Source: Pseudoflavonifractor sp050943825
GTDB taxonomy: Bacteria > Bacillota > Clostridia > Oscillospirales > Oscillospiraceae
Reading direction: 5' to 3'
Assembly (NCBI RefSeq): GCF_050943825.1
Contig: NZ_JBMNPX010000001.1
Span: 186,001 to 250,000 of the forward strand
DNA: 64,000 nt
The position numbers were made by a program, and so were the translations under genes. The first letter of the stretch is position 1. Each line of letters opens with the position of its first letter. Shown one piece after another: positions 24,111 through 32,175 of this stretch. Under the pieces are notes generated by a model that saw only the letters and a program-made list of their open reading frames with translations, was not told the DNA's origin and searched no databases.

Positions 24111-25313
24111 TTAGGATTCGGTTTTCTCAGGCGGGAGCGTCTTGGTCAGATAGGTGCCCCAGATAATCTGCAGCACAATCACAACGGCAAAGATGCCGGC
24201 TGCCGTATAGAACGCATTGGTGGACAGTCCCACATCACCGCCCCACAGGGTGGTAATGGCATTGATGATGATGGGGCTGAAGATGGTACCCAGGGAGATA
24301 AAGCTCATGGAAATAGAGAAGGTGGGGCCATACTGGGCGGGGGTGCAGATACGGCCGATGATATAGCCCGCACCGGCCATGACGATGCCGAAGAAGATGC
24401 CGTCCAGGATGGCGGCGATATAAATCATGACCATATTGGTGGAGAAGATAACCAGCAGTGTGGCAGCCAGGCCGAAAACAGCGCCCACAGAGCTGATGTA
24501 CAGCTTGCTGACCTTGATAATCTGAGGCAGAATCAGGCCAACCAGAGCAGCCACCACCGTGACCAGGCTCATGCCGATGCCCACGGAGGACGCGTCACCG
24601 ATGGCGGCGTCACGCACCACATACAGGGAGAGGTTCAGGGGGAAGGCCGCATAGGCGATCATCATCAGCACGGCCAGGATGCACTGAATCCAGCCCTTCA
24701 CAGGAACGCCGGCCTTGTCGCCGCCAGCCTGAGCGGCAGCCTGGGGCTTGTTGTCCATGGCCAGGCAGAGCAGCGCGATGATCAGGACAGGGATAACCAC
24801 AAAGTAGATAAAGTACACGTTGACCCAGCCGGTCTTGCAGACGGGGCCGGCAATGAGCAGCAGCACAGTGGCGCCACCGGTGCCGAAGGTGGTGTTGAGG
24901 CCCAGCATCTGCTCACGCTCTTTGCCCTCGAAGTTCTCCAGAATCAGAGCGCCCAGCAGCGGGGTCAGGAAGCCCTGGCCGGCGCCAACGATGAAGCCGC
25001 ACACGTCCAGAATCAGAATGGAGCTGTGCACCGCGATGGGGAGCAGGCCGCCCACCAGAATGGCCACCAGGCCAATGAGGATCATGGGTTTCTTGCGGAA
25101 GCGAGTGGAGAGAACGCTCATCAGAAGTGCCACAACAAAGCCGCCGATCATGCCGGACTGCATGACGTACTGCACCGCCACATCGGACGCACCGGGGAAT
25201 GCCGCCGCGATATCCGCCATCATAACCGAGGCGATGGTGTTGATCTGGCACACCAGTGCCACTGCCAGGATTGCGAATTTCAGCATGCCTTTACTACCTT
25301 TGGTTTGATTCAT
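24111..25313 (-). CDS. Major facilitator superfamily transporter
   Basis: This 400-residue membrane protein has 12 predicted helices in two halves separated by a charged central loop (about residues 185-205, DNKPQAAAQAGGDKAG). The cytoplasmic loop 2-3 motif is STRFRKKPMILIG, an MFS motif A variant. No substrate can be assigned. I start at ATG 25313 because AAAGGG lies 9 bases upstream; an in-frame ATG at 25322 sits directly against that sequence. It is divergently oriented from the NTF2-like and amidohydrolase genes, which suggests a shared substrate pathway. Confidence 0.85.
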   Translation of the reverse strand: MNQTKGSKGMLKFAILAVALVCQINTIASVMMADIAAAFPGASDVAVQYVMQSGMIGGFVVALLMSVLSTRFRKKPMILIGLVAILVGGLLPIAVHSSILILDVCGFIVGAGQGFLTPLLGALILENFEGKEREQMLGLNTTFGTGGATVLLLIAGPVCKTGWVNVYFIYFVVIPVLIIALLCLAMDNKPQAAAQAGGDKAGVPVKGWIQCILAVLMMIAYAAFPLNLSLYVVRDAAIGDASSVGIGMSLVTVVAALVGLILPQIIKVSKLYISSVGAVFGLAATLLVIFSTNMVMIYIAAILDGIFFGIVMAGAGYIIGRICTPAQYGPTFSISMSFISLGTIFSPIIINAITTLWGGDVGLSTNAFYTAAGIFAVVIVLQIIWGTYLTKTLPPEKTES

Positions 25314-25594
25314 AATTTCCATCCCTTTCTCGTCTCACAGTTGCTTATTTGGGTTGGGTCGCTGGGAATGCCTGTATTCAGCCTTCTTTTCATCACACTC
25401 CATTTCTTTTTTGCCCATAATATCATCTGTGGTGAATGGCCTTATTGTATAATTCGGAAGTTTGTCGTTCCTTTAACAAGGCGCCCTTTCTTCCGCACCG
25501 CCAGTGCCGTTTTTTACAATTCTTTTCCCTCTGCCAATGATAAGGTAAGGGCACTCGCAGCACTATTGCGAAAAATATGAGGAGGTTTTTACTT

Positions 25595-25969
25595 ATGAAT
25601 AACCATGCTGAGACCAAAGCTGTCAAAGCCGTCATCGAGAACTATATGAACGGCACCTATCAGGCTGACATCGAGAAGCTGAAGGGCGTGTTCCACGAGA
25701 AGGCCGTGATGAACGGTTACCTGGGCCCCGACTGCCTGCTGGCCGATCCCTCCGGCTTCATCGCCGACATCGCCGGTTCTCCCTCCATGGCCTCCAACAA
25801 CGACCCCTACCAGGCTGAGATCGAGTCCATCCGCATCGAGGGCAATGTGGCTTCCGTCATCGTGTCTGAGACCGGCTTCCGCGGCGAAGGCACCCTGGTG
25901 GACTTCTTCCATCTGATCAAGATCGATGGCCAATGGTACATCATCTCCAAGCTCTTCACCACCCTCTAA
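25595..25969 (+). CDS. NTF2-like (putative lumazine-binding-type) protein
   Basis: This 124-residue protein has the shape of an NTF2/SnoaL-like fold: an N-terminal helix (VKAVIENYMNGTYQADIEKLKGVFHEKAVM), a middle loop region, and three C-terminal strands ending FFHLIKIDGQWYIISKLFTT. Such proteins in catabolic clusters act as small isomerases, binding proteins or inactive relatives; the D/Y residues of the family pocket are partly visible but do not define a reaction. GAGGAGG precedes ATG 25595. It is followed by a terminator and then by the two amidohydrolase genes. Confidence 0.7.
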   Translation: MNNHAETKAVKAVIENYMNGTYQADIEKLKGVFHEKAVMNGYLGPDCLLADPSGFIADIAGSPSMASNNDPYQAEIESIRIEGNVASVIVSETGFRGEGTLVDFFHLIKIDGQWYIISKLFTTL

Positions 25970-26024
25970 GCTTTTCCCTCCCCAAGCTGCCGGCAGCTGT
26001 GCCCGGCGGGGTTTCCCCGTCCGG

Positions 26025-26049
26025 GCCGCTGTACTGCGGCTTCTTTTTT
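26025..26049 (+). terminator. Terminator after the NTF2-like gene
   Basis: GCCGC-TGTACT-GCGGC followed by TTCTTTTTT. A second stem CCCGGCGGGG/CCCCGTCCGGG lies just upstream (26001-26024). It may allow partial read-through into the amidohydrolases. Confidence 0.7.
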
Positions 26050-26146
26050 CCGGCGCTTTGTTAAAAATTTGTCGTCTCCTGATGCGGGGCATCTCAATAC
26101 CGCCAGATCCCGCTCAATTGAGCCATTAGAAAAGGAGGAACACCAC

Positions 26147-27052
26147 ATGCCCAGAAGAATTATCGATTCCCATGCCCACCTCGGCGATATTTTTCACTAC
26201 AACCTCAACAGTTCCTTCCGGAACAATGTGAAAAAAGGCGATTACCCTGACCATTTCGAGGTACTGGAGAAGTCCGGCTTTACCACTCCCCTCTTTACTG
26301 GCGACCCCAACGACCTGGACCATGTGATTGACGGCGGTCAGTACCGCTGCTGGGAGTTCGGCCTGGAACAGCTCACCAAGGAGCTGGACGAGAGCGATAT
26401 GGCGGGCATCGTCCTTCTGCCCTGCCTGCCCAACACTTCCTTTGAGGAGTACCTGGCCGCCTCCAAAATCGAACCCCGCATCATCCCCTTTACTGCCGCC
26501 GACATGACGCTGCCCATCAACGATATGCTGGACAAGCTGAAAAAGGATATCGGCCACGGCGCAAGAGGCCTCAAGCTCCATCCTGTGCTCCAGTGCGTCC
26601 GCGCCACTGACGAACGCATGCTGGCCGCCGCCAAGCTGTTCGGCGAGCACGATCTGCCCGTCGTGGTCCATGTGGGCGAGGGTATTTACTATCACCCCGA
26701 TATGATTCATAATCAGGTTCAGGCATACGGCGCCATGTCCGACTTCTGCGCCTTCGCCAAGATGCTGCCTGGGCAGCCTCTCATCGCCGCCCACTGCGCC
26801 GCCTTCGCAAAGGACCTGATGGAGGGCTGCGGAAATCTGGACTACGTCTTTGCCGACACCTCCTTCTGCCACGCCGCCGCTGCCCGGGAGGCAGTCAATA
26901 TCATGGGTACTGACCGGGTGCTCTACGGCACTGACTGCCCCTTCGTCCATGAGAAGTATTGCATCCAGGTCATCGACGACGCCTTTGCCGGCGAGCCCGA
27001 CACCAAGGACAAGGTCTTCTACCGCAACATCGCCCACCTCATCCACCTGTAA
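26147..27052 (+). CDS. Amidohydrolase-family metal-dependent hydrolase, paralogue 1
   Basis: This 301-residue TIM-barrel protein belongs to the amidohydrolase-2 group. The first metal motif is DSHAHLGD at residues 6-13 (HxH). Other conserved pieces are GLKLHP near residue 144, VVHVGE near 175, IAAHC near 211 and GTDCPF near 263, which supply the later His and Asp ligands. Members include hydrolases and non-oxidative decarboxylases, so the reaction is not settled. It is about 40 percent similar by eye to the next gene, with the shared signature GDYP/DDP, GQYRCWE and FEEYxAASK, pointing to a tandem duplication. The start has AAAAGGAGG. Confidence 0.82.
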   Translation: MPRRIIDSHAHLGDIFHYNLNSSFRNNVKKGDYPDHFEVLEKSGFTTPLFTGDPNDLDHVIDGGQYRCWEFGLEQLTKELDESDMAGIVLLPCLPNTSFEEYLAASKIEPRIIPFTAADMTLPINDMLDKLKKDIGHGARGLKLHPVLQCVRATDERMLAAAKLFGEHDLPVVVHVGEGIYYHPDMIHNQVQAYGAMSDFCAFAKMLPGQPLIAAHCAAFAKDLMEGCGNLDYVFADTSFCHAAAAREAVNIMGTDRVLYGTDCPFVHEKYCIQVIDDAFAGEPDTKDKVFYRNIAHLIHL

Positions 27053-27094
27053 GCCATCCGGCCCAAAAATACAACAAAGGGGGAGCTCCTGTTT

Positions 27095-28051
27095 ATGCGT
27101 ATCATTGACTCTCACGCCCATATCGGCGACATTTTCCATGAGCGGAAAAACATCACCTTCAAGACCAATATCCACAAGGGCGATTATGACGATCCCTTCA
27201 TCCAGTGTGAGCGCTCTGGCTACACCTCTCCCCTCTTCCCGCCCGAGATCATGAGCGATCCGGAAAAGGTGGGTCCTTTTGTCTACAAGCTGATTAAGTC
27301 CGGCCAGTACCGCTGCTGGGAGTGGACTCTGGAGAACCTGACCCGTGAGCTGGACGCCCACCCCGAGGTGAAGTACACCGTCATGCTTCCCATCTGGCCC
27401 AACCAGACCTTTGAGGAGTACTGGGCCGCCTCCAAGCTGGAGGACCGCATCATCCCCTTCACCACCTGCGTGCTGGACATGGACATCGCCGACATGTGCG
27501 AAAAGCTCCGCAGGGATATCGCCCGGGGCGCCAAGGGCCTCAAGCTTCACCCCACCATCCAGAACGTGCCCCTGGACGATCCCCGCATCGAGGCCGCCGT
27601 CCGCGTGTTTACCGATGCGGATCTGCCCGTCCTCACCCACTGCGGCGCCAACGCCTACTACACCGACGATGACCCCCGCAGCAAGGAGTCCAATCCCATG
27701 TTCTCCGACTTCCAGACTGCCGTGGTGCCCTTCTGCCACAAGTGGACCAACACCAAGATCATCGTGGCCCACTCCGCCTCCTGCTGCGAGGTGCTTTACG
27801 AGGGCGTCAAGGACCTGGACAACGTGTGGACCGATACCTCCATGTGCTCCGCTGCACTGATGCGGAAGGCTGTGGAGCTGCTGGGCGAGGACAAGGTGCT
27901 CTTCGGCACCGATGTGCCCTTCGGCTCCTTCCACTACTCTGTGGCCGAGCTCATCAAGGCCTTCGGCGACCAGCCCGAGATTCTGGACAAGGTAGGCTAT
28001 ACCAACATGGCCGACCTGATGCACCTCCCATACGACAAGACCATCCGTTAA
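27095..28051 (+). CDS. Amidohydrolase-family metal-dependent hydrolase, paralogue 2
   Basis: This 318-residue paralogue of the preceding gene carries DSHAHIGDIF at residues 5-14, GLKLHPTIQNV near 150, VLTHCGANAY near 180, IIVAHSASC near 226 and FGTDVPFG near 272. Differences from paralogue 1 at the fourth-strand position (THCG against VHVG) and in the substrate loops suggest distinct but related substrates, or a heteromeric pair. The two genes are 42 bases apart and end at a shared strong terminator, so they form an operon, perhaps with the NTF2-like gene. AAAGGGGGAG lies upstream of the ATG. Confidence 0.82.
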   Translation: MRIIDSHAHIGDIFHERKNITFKTNIHKGDYDDPFIQCERSGYTSPLFPPEIMSDPEKVGPFVYKLIKSGQYRCWEWTLENLTRELDAHPEVKYTVMLPIWPNQTFEEYWAASKLEDRIIPFTTCVLDMDIADMCEKLRRDIARGAKGLKLHPTIQNVPLDDPRIEAAVRVFTDADLPVLTHCGANAYYTDDDPRSKESNPMFSDFQTAVVPFCHKWTNTKIIVAHSASCCEVLYEGVKDLDNVWTDTSMCSAALMRKAVELLGEDKVLFGTDVPFGSFHYSVAELIKAFGDQPEILDKVGYTNMADLMHLPYDKTIR

Positions 28052-28060
28052 CAGACAAAA

Positions 28061-28103
28061 CAAAAATGCCGCCAGGGCAGCGCCCTGGCGGCATTTTTGT
28101 TTT
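28061..28103. terminator. Bidirectional terminator between amidohydrolase and PAP2 genes
   Basis: AAAAATGCCGCCAGGGC pairs perfectly with GCCCTGGCGGCATTTTT around a three-base loop, with A and T flanks for both converging genes. Confidence 0.93.
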
Positions 28104-28114
28104 CATATTCGCTT

Positions 28115-28678
28115 TTATTCCAGCCAGCGAATTGTCCCCCAGCGCTTTTCGGCTGCCTGATAAAGGAGCCACGCCAGCCAGGCACACAACAGGCCCACCA
28201 GACACCCTGCGACTACGTCGGAGGGGAAATGGACTCCGACATACAGCCGGGAGAAACCCATGAGCGCCGCCAGTACCACGGCAGTCCACTGCATCCACTT
28301 CCTGGGCAGGGTCCGGAACCAGACACCGGCAGCGGCAAAAGCCGCGCAGGTGTGCCCTGACGGGAAGGAGTTTGGGTCGTTCTCCACCACCAGGAAGTTG
28401 AGCCCTTCCACAGTCAGCCAGGGACGTGGCCGGGCCACCAGATGCTTGAGCACCACATTGGTGCACAGCAGTCCCAGCAGCATAGCCACCAGCGAGAGTG
28501 CTCCTGCACGGCGTGTTTTCCGGAAGCAGAGCATGATCACAGACAGAACAATCCATATGATACCCGCATTGCCCATCTGTGTATAAAACGTCATCAGAGG
28601 CATGAGTATTTCACAGCGTACAAACTCCTGAATCCAGAGCAGAACTGCCCCGTCCAGGCTGAGCAGCGTATCCAGCAA
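28115..28678 (-). CDS. PAP2-family membrane phosphatase
   Basis: This 187-residue integral membrane enzyme has the three PAP2 active-site motifs: KHLVARPRP (KxxxxxxRP), FPSGHT and SRLYVGVHFPSD. Five to six helices are visible. Members dephosphorylate phosphatidic acid, phosphatidylglycerol phosphate or undecaprenyl pyrophosphate; the last role would suit the envelope genes nearby, but sequence does not decide. The start is TTG 28678, eight bases after GGAGGAAG. It lies downstream of the DUF4330 gene but is separated from it by a terminator. Confidence 0.9.
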   Translation of the reverse strand: MLDTLLSLDGAVLLWIQEFVRCEILMPLMTFYTQMGNAGIIWIVLSVIMLCFRKTRRAGALSLVAMLLGLLCTNVVLKHLVARPRPWLTVEGLNFLVVENDPNSFPSGHTCAAFAAAGVWFRTLPRKWMQWTAVVLAALMGFSRLYVGVHFPSDVVAGCLVGLLCAWLAWLLYQAAEKRWGTIRWLE

Positions 28679-28718
28679 TTGTCTTCCTCCTTAATTAATA
28701 AGTTGTGCGTCCCGATTA

Positions 28719-28748
28719 TAAAAACAGGGCGGGGTCTCCCCCGCCCTG
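28719..28748 (-). terminator. Terminator after the DUF4330 gene
   Basis: CAGGGCGGGG pairs with CCCCGCCCTG around a TCTC-type loop and is followed on the minus strand by TTTTTATA. Confidence 0.85.
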
Positions 28749-28760
28749 CATCATTTTGGG

Positions 28761-29300
28761 TCAGGCCGCCGGCTCCACAGTTTCACAGGTCTGAACGATG
28801 CCGTTGACCAGCTCAAAGGTCTTGGTCTTGACGATGTGGGTCTTGCCGATACGAACCTCCTGAGTACCAACCGCCTGGGTGACAGGGTTGGTGATGGTGG
28901 CCCGGATGGTAAAGTTTACGCTGACATAGCCCGGCTGCTCGCTGGCCACCACGGTGCCGTCATCCTTCTCTACCGGGATGAGATAGGGCTCAGAGGAAAC
29001 CTCCAGTACGTACGCGTCCAGCATGGAGCCGTCTGCCATCAGCTGAGCACCCTCGCCGCCAGCCTCTACCTGGGCCTTGACTGCCTCATAGACCGACTCC
29101 TGCACCAGCGGCACCTTGACGGTATATTCAATCTGGGTGGTGCTGTTGTCGCCGGGAATTCCTGCGTCCTTGCCCATGAACTTAAGCGCGACCACAGCGG
29201 CCACAACCACAATCAGAACCAGTACAATCAGGTCGATAACATTGATCTTGCCGAACAGCCGGCCCTTTTCGTCCACAATTTTTCCTTTTTTTTCGTTCAT
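28761..29300 (-). CDS. DUF4330 family membrane-anchored protein
   Basis: This 179-residue protein starts with KGKIVDEKGRLFGKINVID followed by one membrane helix (about 23-43) and an extracellular domain of beta-rich appearance. This N-terminal pattern identifies the DUF4330 family, whose function is unknown; in Clostridia it often sits near polysaccharide or csaB-type genes, as it does here. It is divergent from the GT4-CsaB fusion, with about 130 bases between them. GGTTTCTCAGC-type sequence precedes the ATG and no strong ribosome binding site is seen apart from GGAGG 14 bases upstream. Confidence 0.8.
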   Translation of the reverse strand: MNEKKGKIVDEKGRLFGKINVIDLIVLVLIVVVAAVVALKFMGKDAGIPGDNSTTQIEYTVKVPLVQESVYEAVKAQVEAGGEGAQLMADGSMLDAYVLEVSSEPYLIPVEKDDGTVVASEQPGYVSVNFTIRATITNPVTQAVGTQEVRIGKTHIVKTKTFELVNGIVQTCETVEPAA

Positions 29301-29334
29301 GCTGAGAAACCTCCGTATATGCTGTCAATGGAAC

Positions 29335-29362
29335 TTGTAAATTGACATAATTATGGTACAAT
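29335..29362 (+). promoter_or_regulatory. Possible promoter of the csaB-fusion operon
   Basis: TTGTAA, 16-base spacer, TACAAT with TG before the -10 (TGGTACAAT). Seventy bases before the start at 29435. A TTGACA at 29342 also occurs but lacks a -10 box at normal spacing. Confidence 0.45.
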
Positions 29363-29434
29363 ACAAGGGACACTGCGGATATTGTATCATACTACTACCC
29401 CTGATAACAAGTCTTTTTTGGAGGCTCTAAACAT

Positions 29435-31666
29435 ATGAAGGTTATTCACCTTATCTCCGGCGGCGACAGCGGCGGCGCCAAGACCCATGTCCATATGCTT
29501 CTTCATAATCTTTCCCGCACTCCTGGCGTGGATGTCACCATGGTCTGCTTTATGGAAGGCCCTTTCTCTCAAGAGGCCCGGGAGTTGGGCATCAATACCG
29601 TGGTACTGCCCGGTAAAAATATTTTCCGCACCTTCCATACATTAAAAAACATGATTCGGGAGGGCGGCTACGAGATCATCCACTGCCACGGCGCCCGGGG
29701 CAACATGATGGGCGCGCTGCTTCGCAAGGCCACCGGACTGCCCGTGGTCACTACCGTCCACTCCGACTACCGCCTGGACTATATGGGCCGTCCCATCTCC
29801 CGTCTGACGTACGGCACCATCAACACCCTGGCCCTGCGGATGCTGGACTATCGCATCGGCGTGTCCGATGCCATGACTGATCTGCTCATCTCCCGGGGCT
29901 TCGATCCGGACAGGCTCTTTACCATCTACAACGGCATCGACTTCACTCCCCGCACCCCCTCTATGACCCGGCGTGAATATCTGGAGAGCGTGGGCGTCCA
30001 CTGGCCGGAAGACTGCGTTATTGCCGGTATCGCCGCCCGTCTCAACCCGGTGAAGGATATTCCAACCCTGATTCGGGGCTTCGCCCGGGCCAGACAGTCC
30101 TGCCCCAAGCTGCGGCTGCTCATTGCCGGTGACGGTGAACAAATGAGTGAGCTCAAGTCCCTGGCAGCCGACCTGGGAGTGGCAGAGGATGTGTGCTTTG
30201 CCGGGTGGGTGTCCGACGTGGACAGCTTCTACGGTTCTCTGGACATCAACACCCTCACGTCCCTGTCTGAGACCTTCCCCTACTCCCTCACCGAGGGCGC
30301 CCGGGCCGGACTGCCCACCGTGGCCAGCCGGGTGGGCGGTGTCCCCTACCTCATCGACCACGGCGTCAACGGCCTGCTCTTTGAGGCGGGCGACTATGAG
30401 ACTCTGGCCAAGCACCTGGCCGCACTTGCCTCTGACGAGACCATGCGCACCCATATGGGCCAGCGGCTTTATCAGAAGGGCAAAAACGAGTATTCGCTGG
30501 AGAGTACCCTCCAGCGCCAGTTGGAGATCTACTCCGTCATTCTACGCCGAAAGGCCCGGAACCACGGCAAGCGGGACGGCGCGCTGGTGTGCGGCGCCTA
30601 CGGCAGAGGCAACGCCGGTGACGACGCCATTCTGGAGGCCATTGTCACCGAGCTGCGGCAGATTGACCCCGACCTGCCCGTTTGGGTCCTCTCCCGTAAG
30701 CCCTCCGAGACTCGGCTGACCTACCGGGTCAACTCCATCTACACCTTTGCCTTCCCCAAGTTTCTCTGGCGAATGGGCAAGACCAGGCTCTATATCAACG
30801 GCGGTGGCTCCCTGATGCAGGATGTGACCAGCCACCGCTCCCTGTGGTTCTATCTCTTCACCATCTCCGCCGGCAAAATTCTGGGCAACAAGGTGATGAT
30901 GTACGGCTGCGGCATCGGCCCCATCCACTCCCCCTCCAACCGGAAGCGAGCCGCCAAAGTGCTCCAGAAGCGGGTGGATGCCATCACCCTGCGGGATACC
31001 CATTCCAAGGCAGAGCTGGAGAGCATGGGTGTCACGAATCCCAAAATCATTCTCTCTGCGGACCCCACAGTCATTCTCCCTGCCGCCGGGCCCGAGGTCA
31101 TCGACGGCGTGCTGGAGAGCGAGGGGCTGGATCCTTCCGGCAAGTATTTTGGCTTTACGCTCCGTCCCTGGCCCGGCTTTGAGGAAAAAGCCGCCATCTT
31201 CGGCCGTGCGGCCGACTATGTGTGGGAGAAGTACGGTATGACACCGGTATTCCTGCCCATTGAGCGGCGGCTGGATGTGGGCGCAGCCCAGAAAGCAGCC
31301 ATGTATATCAAAAAGGCCCCCTACCGTATCATCCACGCCACCGGCAGCAGTGACCACACCATCGGTCTCTTCGCCCGGATGCAGGCGGTGGTATCCATGC
31401 GTCTCCACGCTCTGGTGTTCTCCGCTGGTCAGGGCGTTCCCCTGGTGGGCGTGGTATATGACCCCAAAATCAGCTCCTTCCTCTCCTATATCGGCCAGGA
31501 CCTGTACACCGAGCTGGCAGACCTGACTTACGAGGGTCTGTGTGCCCATATCGACGCCGCCTGTGCCCGGATTGGGGACACAGAGTTCCTGTCCGGCGGC
31601 GTGGACCGGCTGCGGAAGGTGGAGCGCCGCAACAGTGAGACGGCGGCGGAGCTGCTGGGCAAATGA
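29435..31666 (+). CDS. csaB: Fused GT4 glycosyltransferase and CsaB polysaccharide pyruvyl transferase
   Basis: This 743-residue protein joins two enzymes. Residues 1 to about 375 are a GT4 glycosyltransferase: ISGGDSGGAKTHV near the donor-binding N-lobe, GIAARLNPVKDIPTLI, GDGEQ, and the donor motif LTEGARAGLPTVAS. Residues from about 385 are a CsaB-type pyruvyl transferase: GAYGRGNAGDDAILEAI, YINGGGSLMQDVTS, SADPTVIL and MRLHALVFSAG. CsaB adds pyruvate ketals to cell-wall polymers, which in Bacillus anchor SLH-domain surface proteins. The N-terminal half would transfer a sugar to the same polymer; that link is inference. GGAGG precedes the ATG; the stop overlaps the next gene by four bases. 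Confidence 0.9.
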   Translation: MKVIHLISGGDSGGAKTHVHMLLHNLSRTPGVDVTMVCFMEGPFSQEARELGINTVVLPGKNIFRTFHTLKNMIREGGYEIIHCHGARGNMMGALLRKATGLPVVTTVHSDYRLDYMGRPISRLTYGTINTLALRMLDYRIGVSDAMTDLLISRGFDPDRLFTIYNGIDFTPRTPSMTRREYLESVGVHWPEDCVIAGIAARLNPVKDIPTLIRGFARARQSCPKLRLLIAGDGEQMSELKSLAADLGVAEDVCFAGWVSDVDSFYGSLDINTLTSLSETFPYSLTEGARAGLPTVASRVGGVPYLIDHGVNGLLFEAGDYETLAKHLAALASDETMRTHMGQRLYQKGKNEYSLESTLQRQLEIYSVILRRKARNHGKRDGALVCGAYGRGNAGDDAILEAIVTELRQIDPDLPVWVLSRKPSETRLTYRVNSIYTFAFPKFLWRMGKTRLYINGGGSLMQDVTSHRSLWFYLFTISAGKILGNKVMMYGCGIGPIHSPSNRKRAAKVLQKRVDAITLRDTHSKAELESMGVTNPKIILSADPTVILPAAGPEVIDGVLESEGLDPSGKYFGFTLRPWPGFEEKAAIFGRAADYVWEKYGMTPVFLPIERRLDVGAAQKAAMYIKKAPYRIIHATGSSDHTIGLFARMQAVVSMRLHALVFSAGQGVPLVGVVYDPKISSFLSYIGQDLYTELADLTYEGLCAHIDAACARIGDTEFLSGGVDRLRKVERRNSETAAELLGK

Positions 31667-32175
31667 TCTTCTCCGATACTGTTACCACACCCCGGCTGCT
31701 GCTGCGCTGTCTGGCGCCGGAGGATGCGGCGTGCATCTTTCAGATCCGCCGGGACACAAGCTATGCCGCCCTCATGGGCTGGACTCCCTATCAGAGCATG
31801 GCCGAGGCGGAGGATTATATCCGTCGGGTACGAAGTACGGCGGACTGCCGTTCCTGGGCGGCGGTGCTGGAAGGAAAGACCGTGGGTGCCTTCTGCCTGT
31901 GGCGGATCGACCGGGCTGCCGCTGTGGCAGAACTGGGTTATGAGCTGCTGCCCCATGTCCGGAGACTGGGGCTGGCGAAGGAGGCCTGTACTGCCCTTCT
32001 GCCATATGAAATGGAGGTCATTCCCCTCTCCCGGGTAGATGCGTTTCCGCGGGCAGATAACCTTCCCTCCGTTCGCCTGCTCTCCTCTCTTGGCTTCTGC
32101 TGTTCAGAATCTCCGTTCCGTTCTGACTCATCACTTCATTTTTCCTACTACTCCCCGGGAGGTACACGCGGTTGA
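31663..32175 (+). CDS. GNAT-family N-acetyltransferase
   Basis: This 170-residue protein resembles the RimJ/RimL subgroup of GNAT acetyltransferases: TPRLLLRCLAPEDAACIFQIRRD at the N-terminus, a central strand ELGYELLPHVRRLGLAKEA holding a degenerate acetyl-CoA loop (R-R-L-G-L-A in place of RGxGxA), and NLPSVRLLSSLGF. The substrate may be a sugar or a protein N-terminus. It overlaps the GT4-CsaB fusion by four bases (ATGA) and the next glycosyltransferase by four bases, so it belongs to the surface-polymer operon and may acetylate a polymer sugar. The loop variation lowers certainty about activity. Confidence 0.75.
   Translation: MIFSDTVTTPRLLLRCLAPEDAACIFQIRRDTSYAALMGWTPYQSMAEAEDYIRRVRSTADCRSWAAVLEGKTVGAFCLWRIDRAAAVAELGYELLPHVRRLGLAKEACTALLPYEMEVIPLSRVDAFPRADNLPSVRLLSSLGFCCSESPFRSDSSLHFSYYSPGGTRG

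Noticed and set aside
25448..25453. TATAAT between the MFS and NTF2-like genes as a firm promoter
   Set aside because: No acceptable -35 sequence and a distance of 140 bases to the start; not enough to call.
29342..29347. TTGACA as -35 box for the csaB operon
   Set aside because: No -10 box at 16-18 bases; the nearby TACAAT is only nine bases away.
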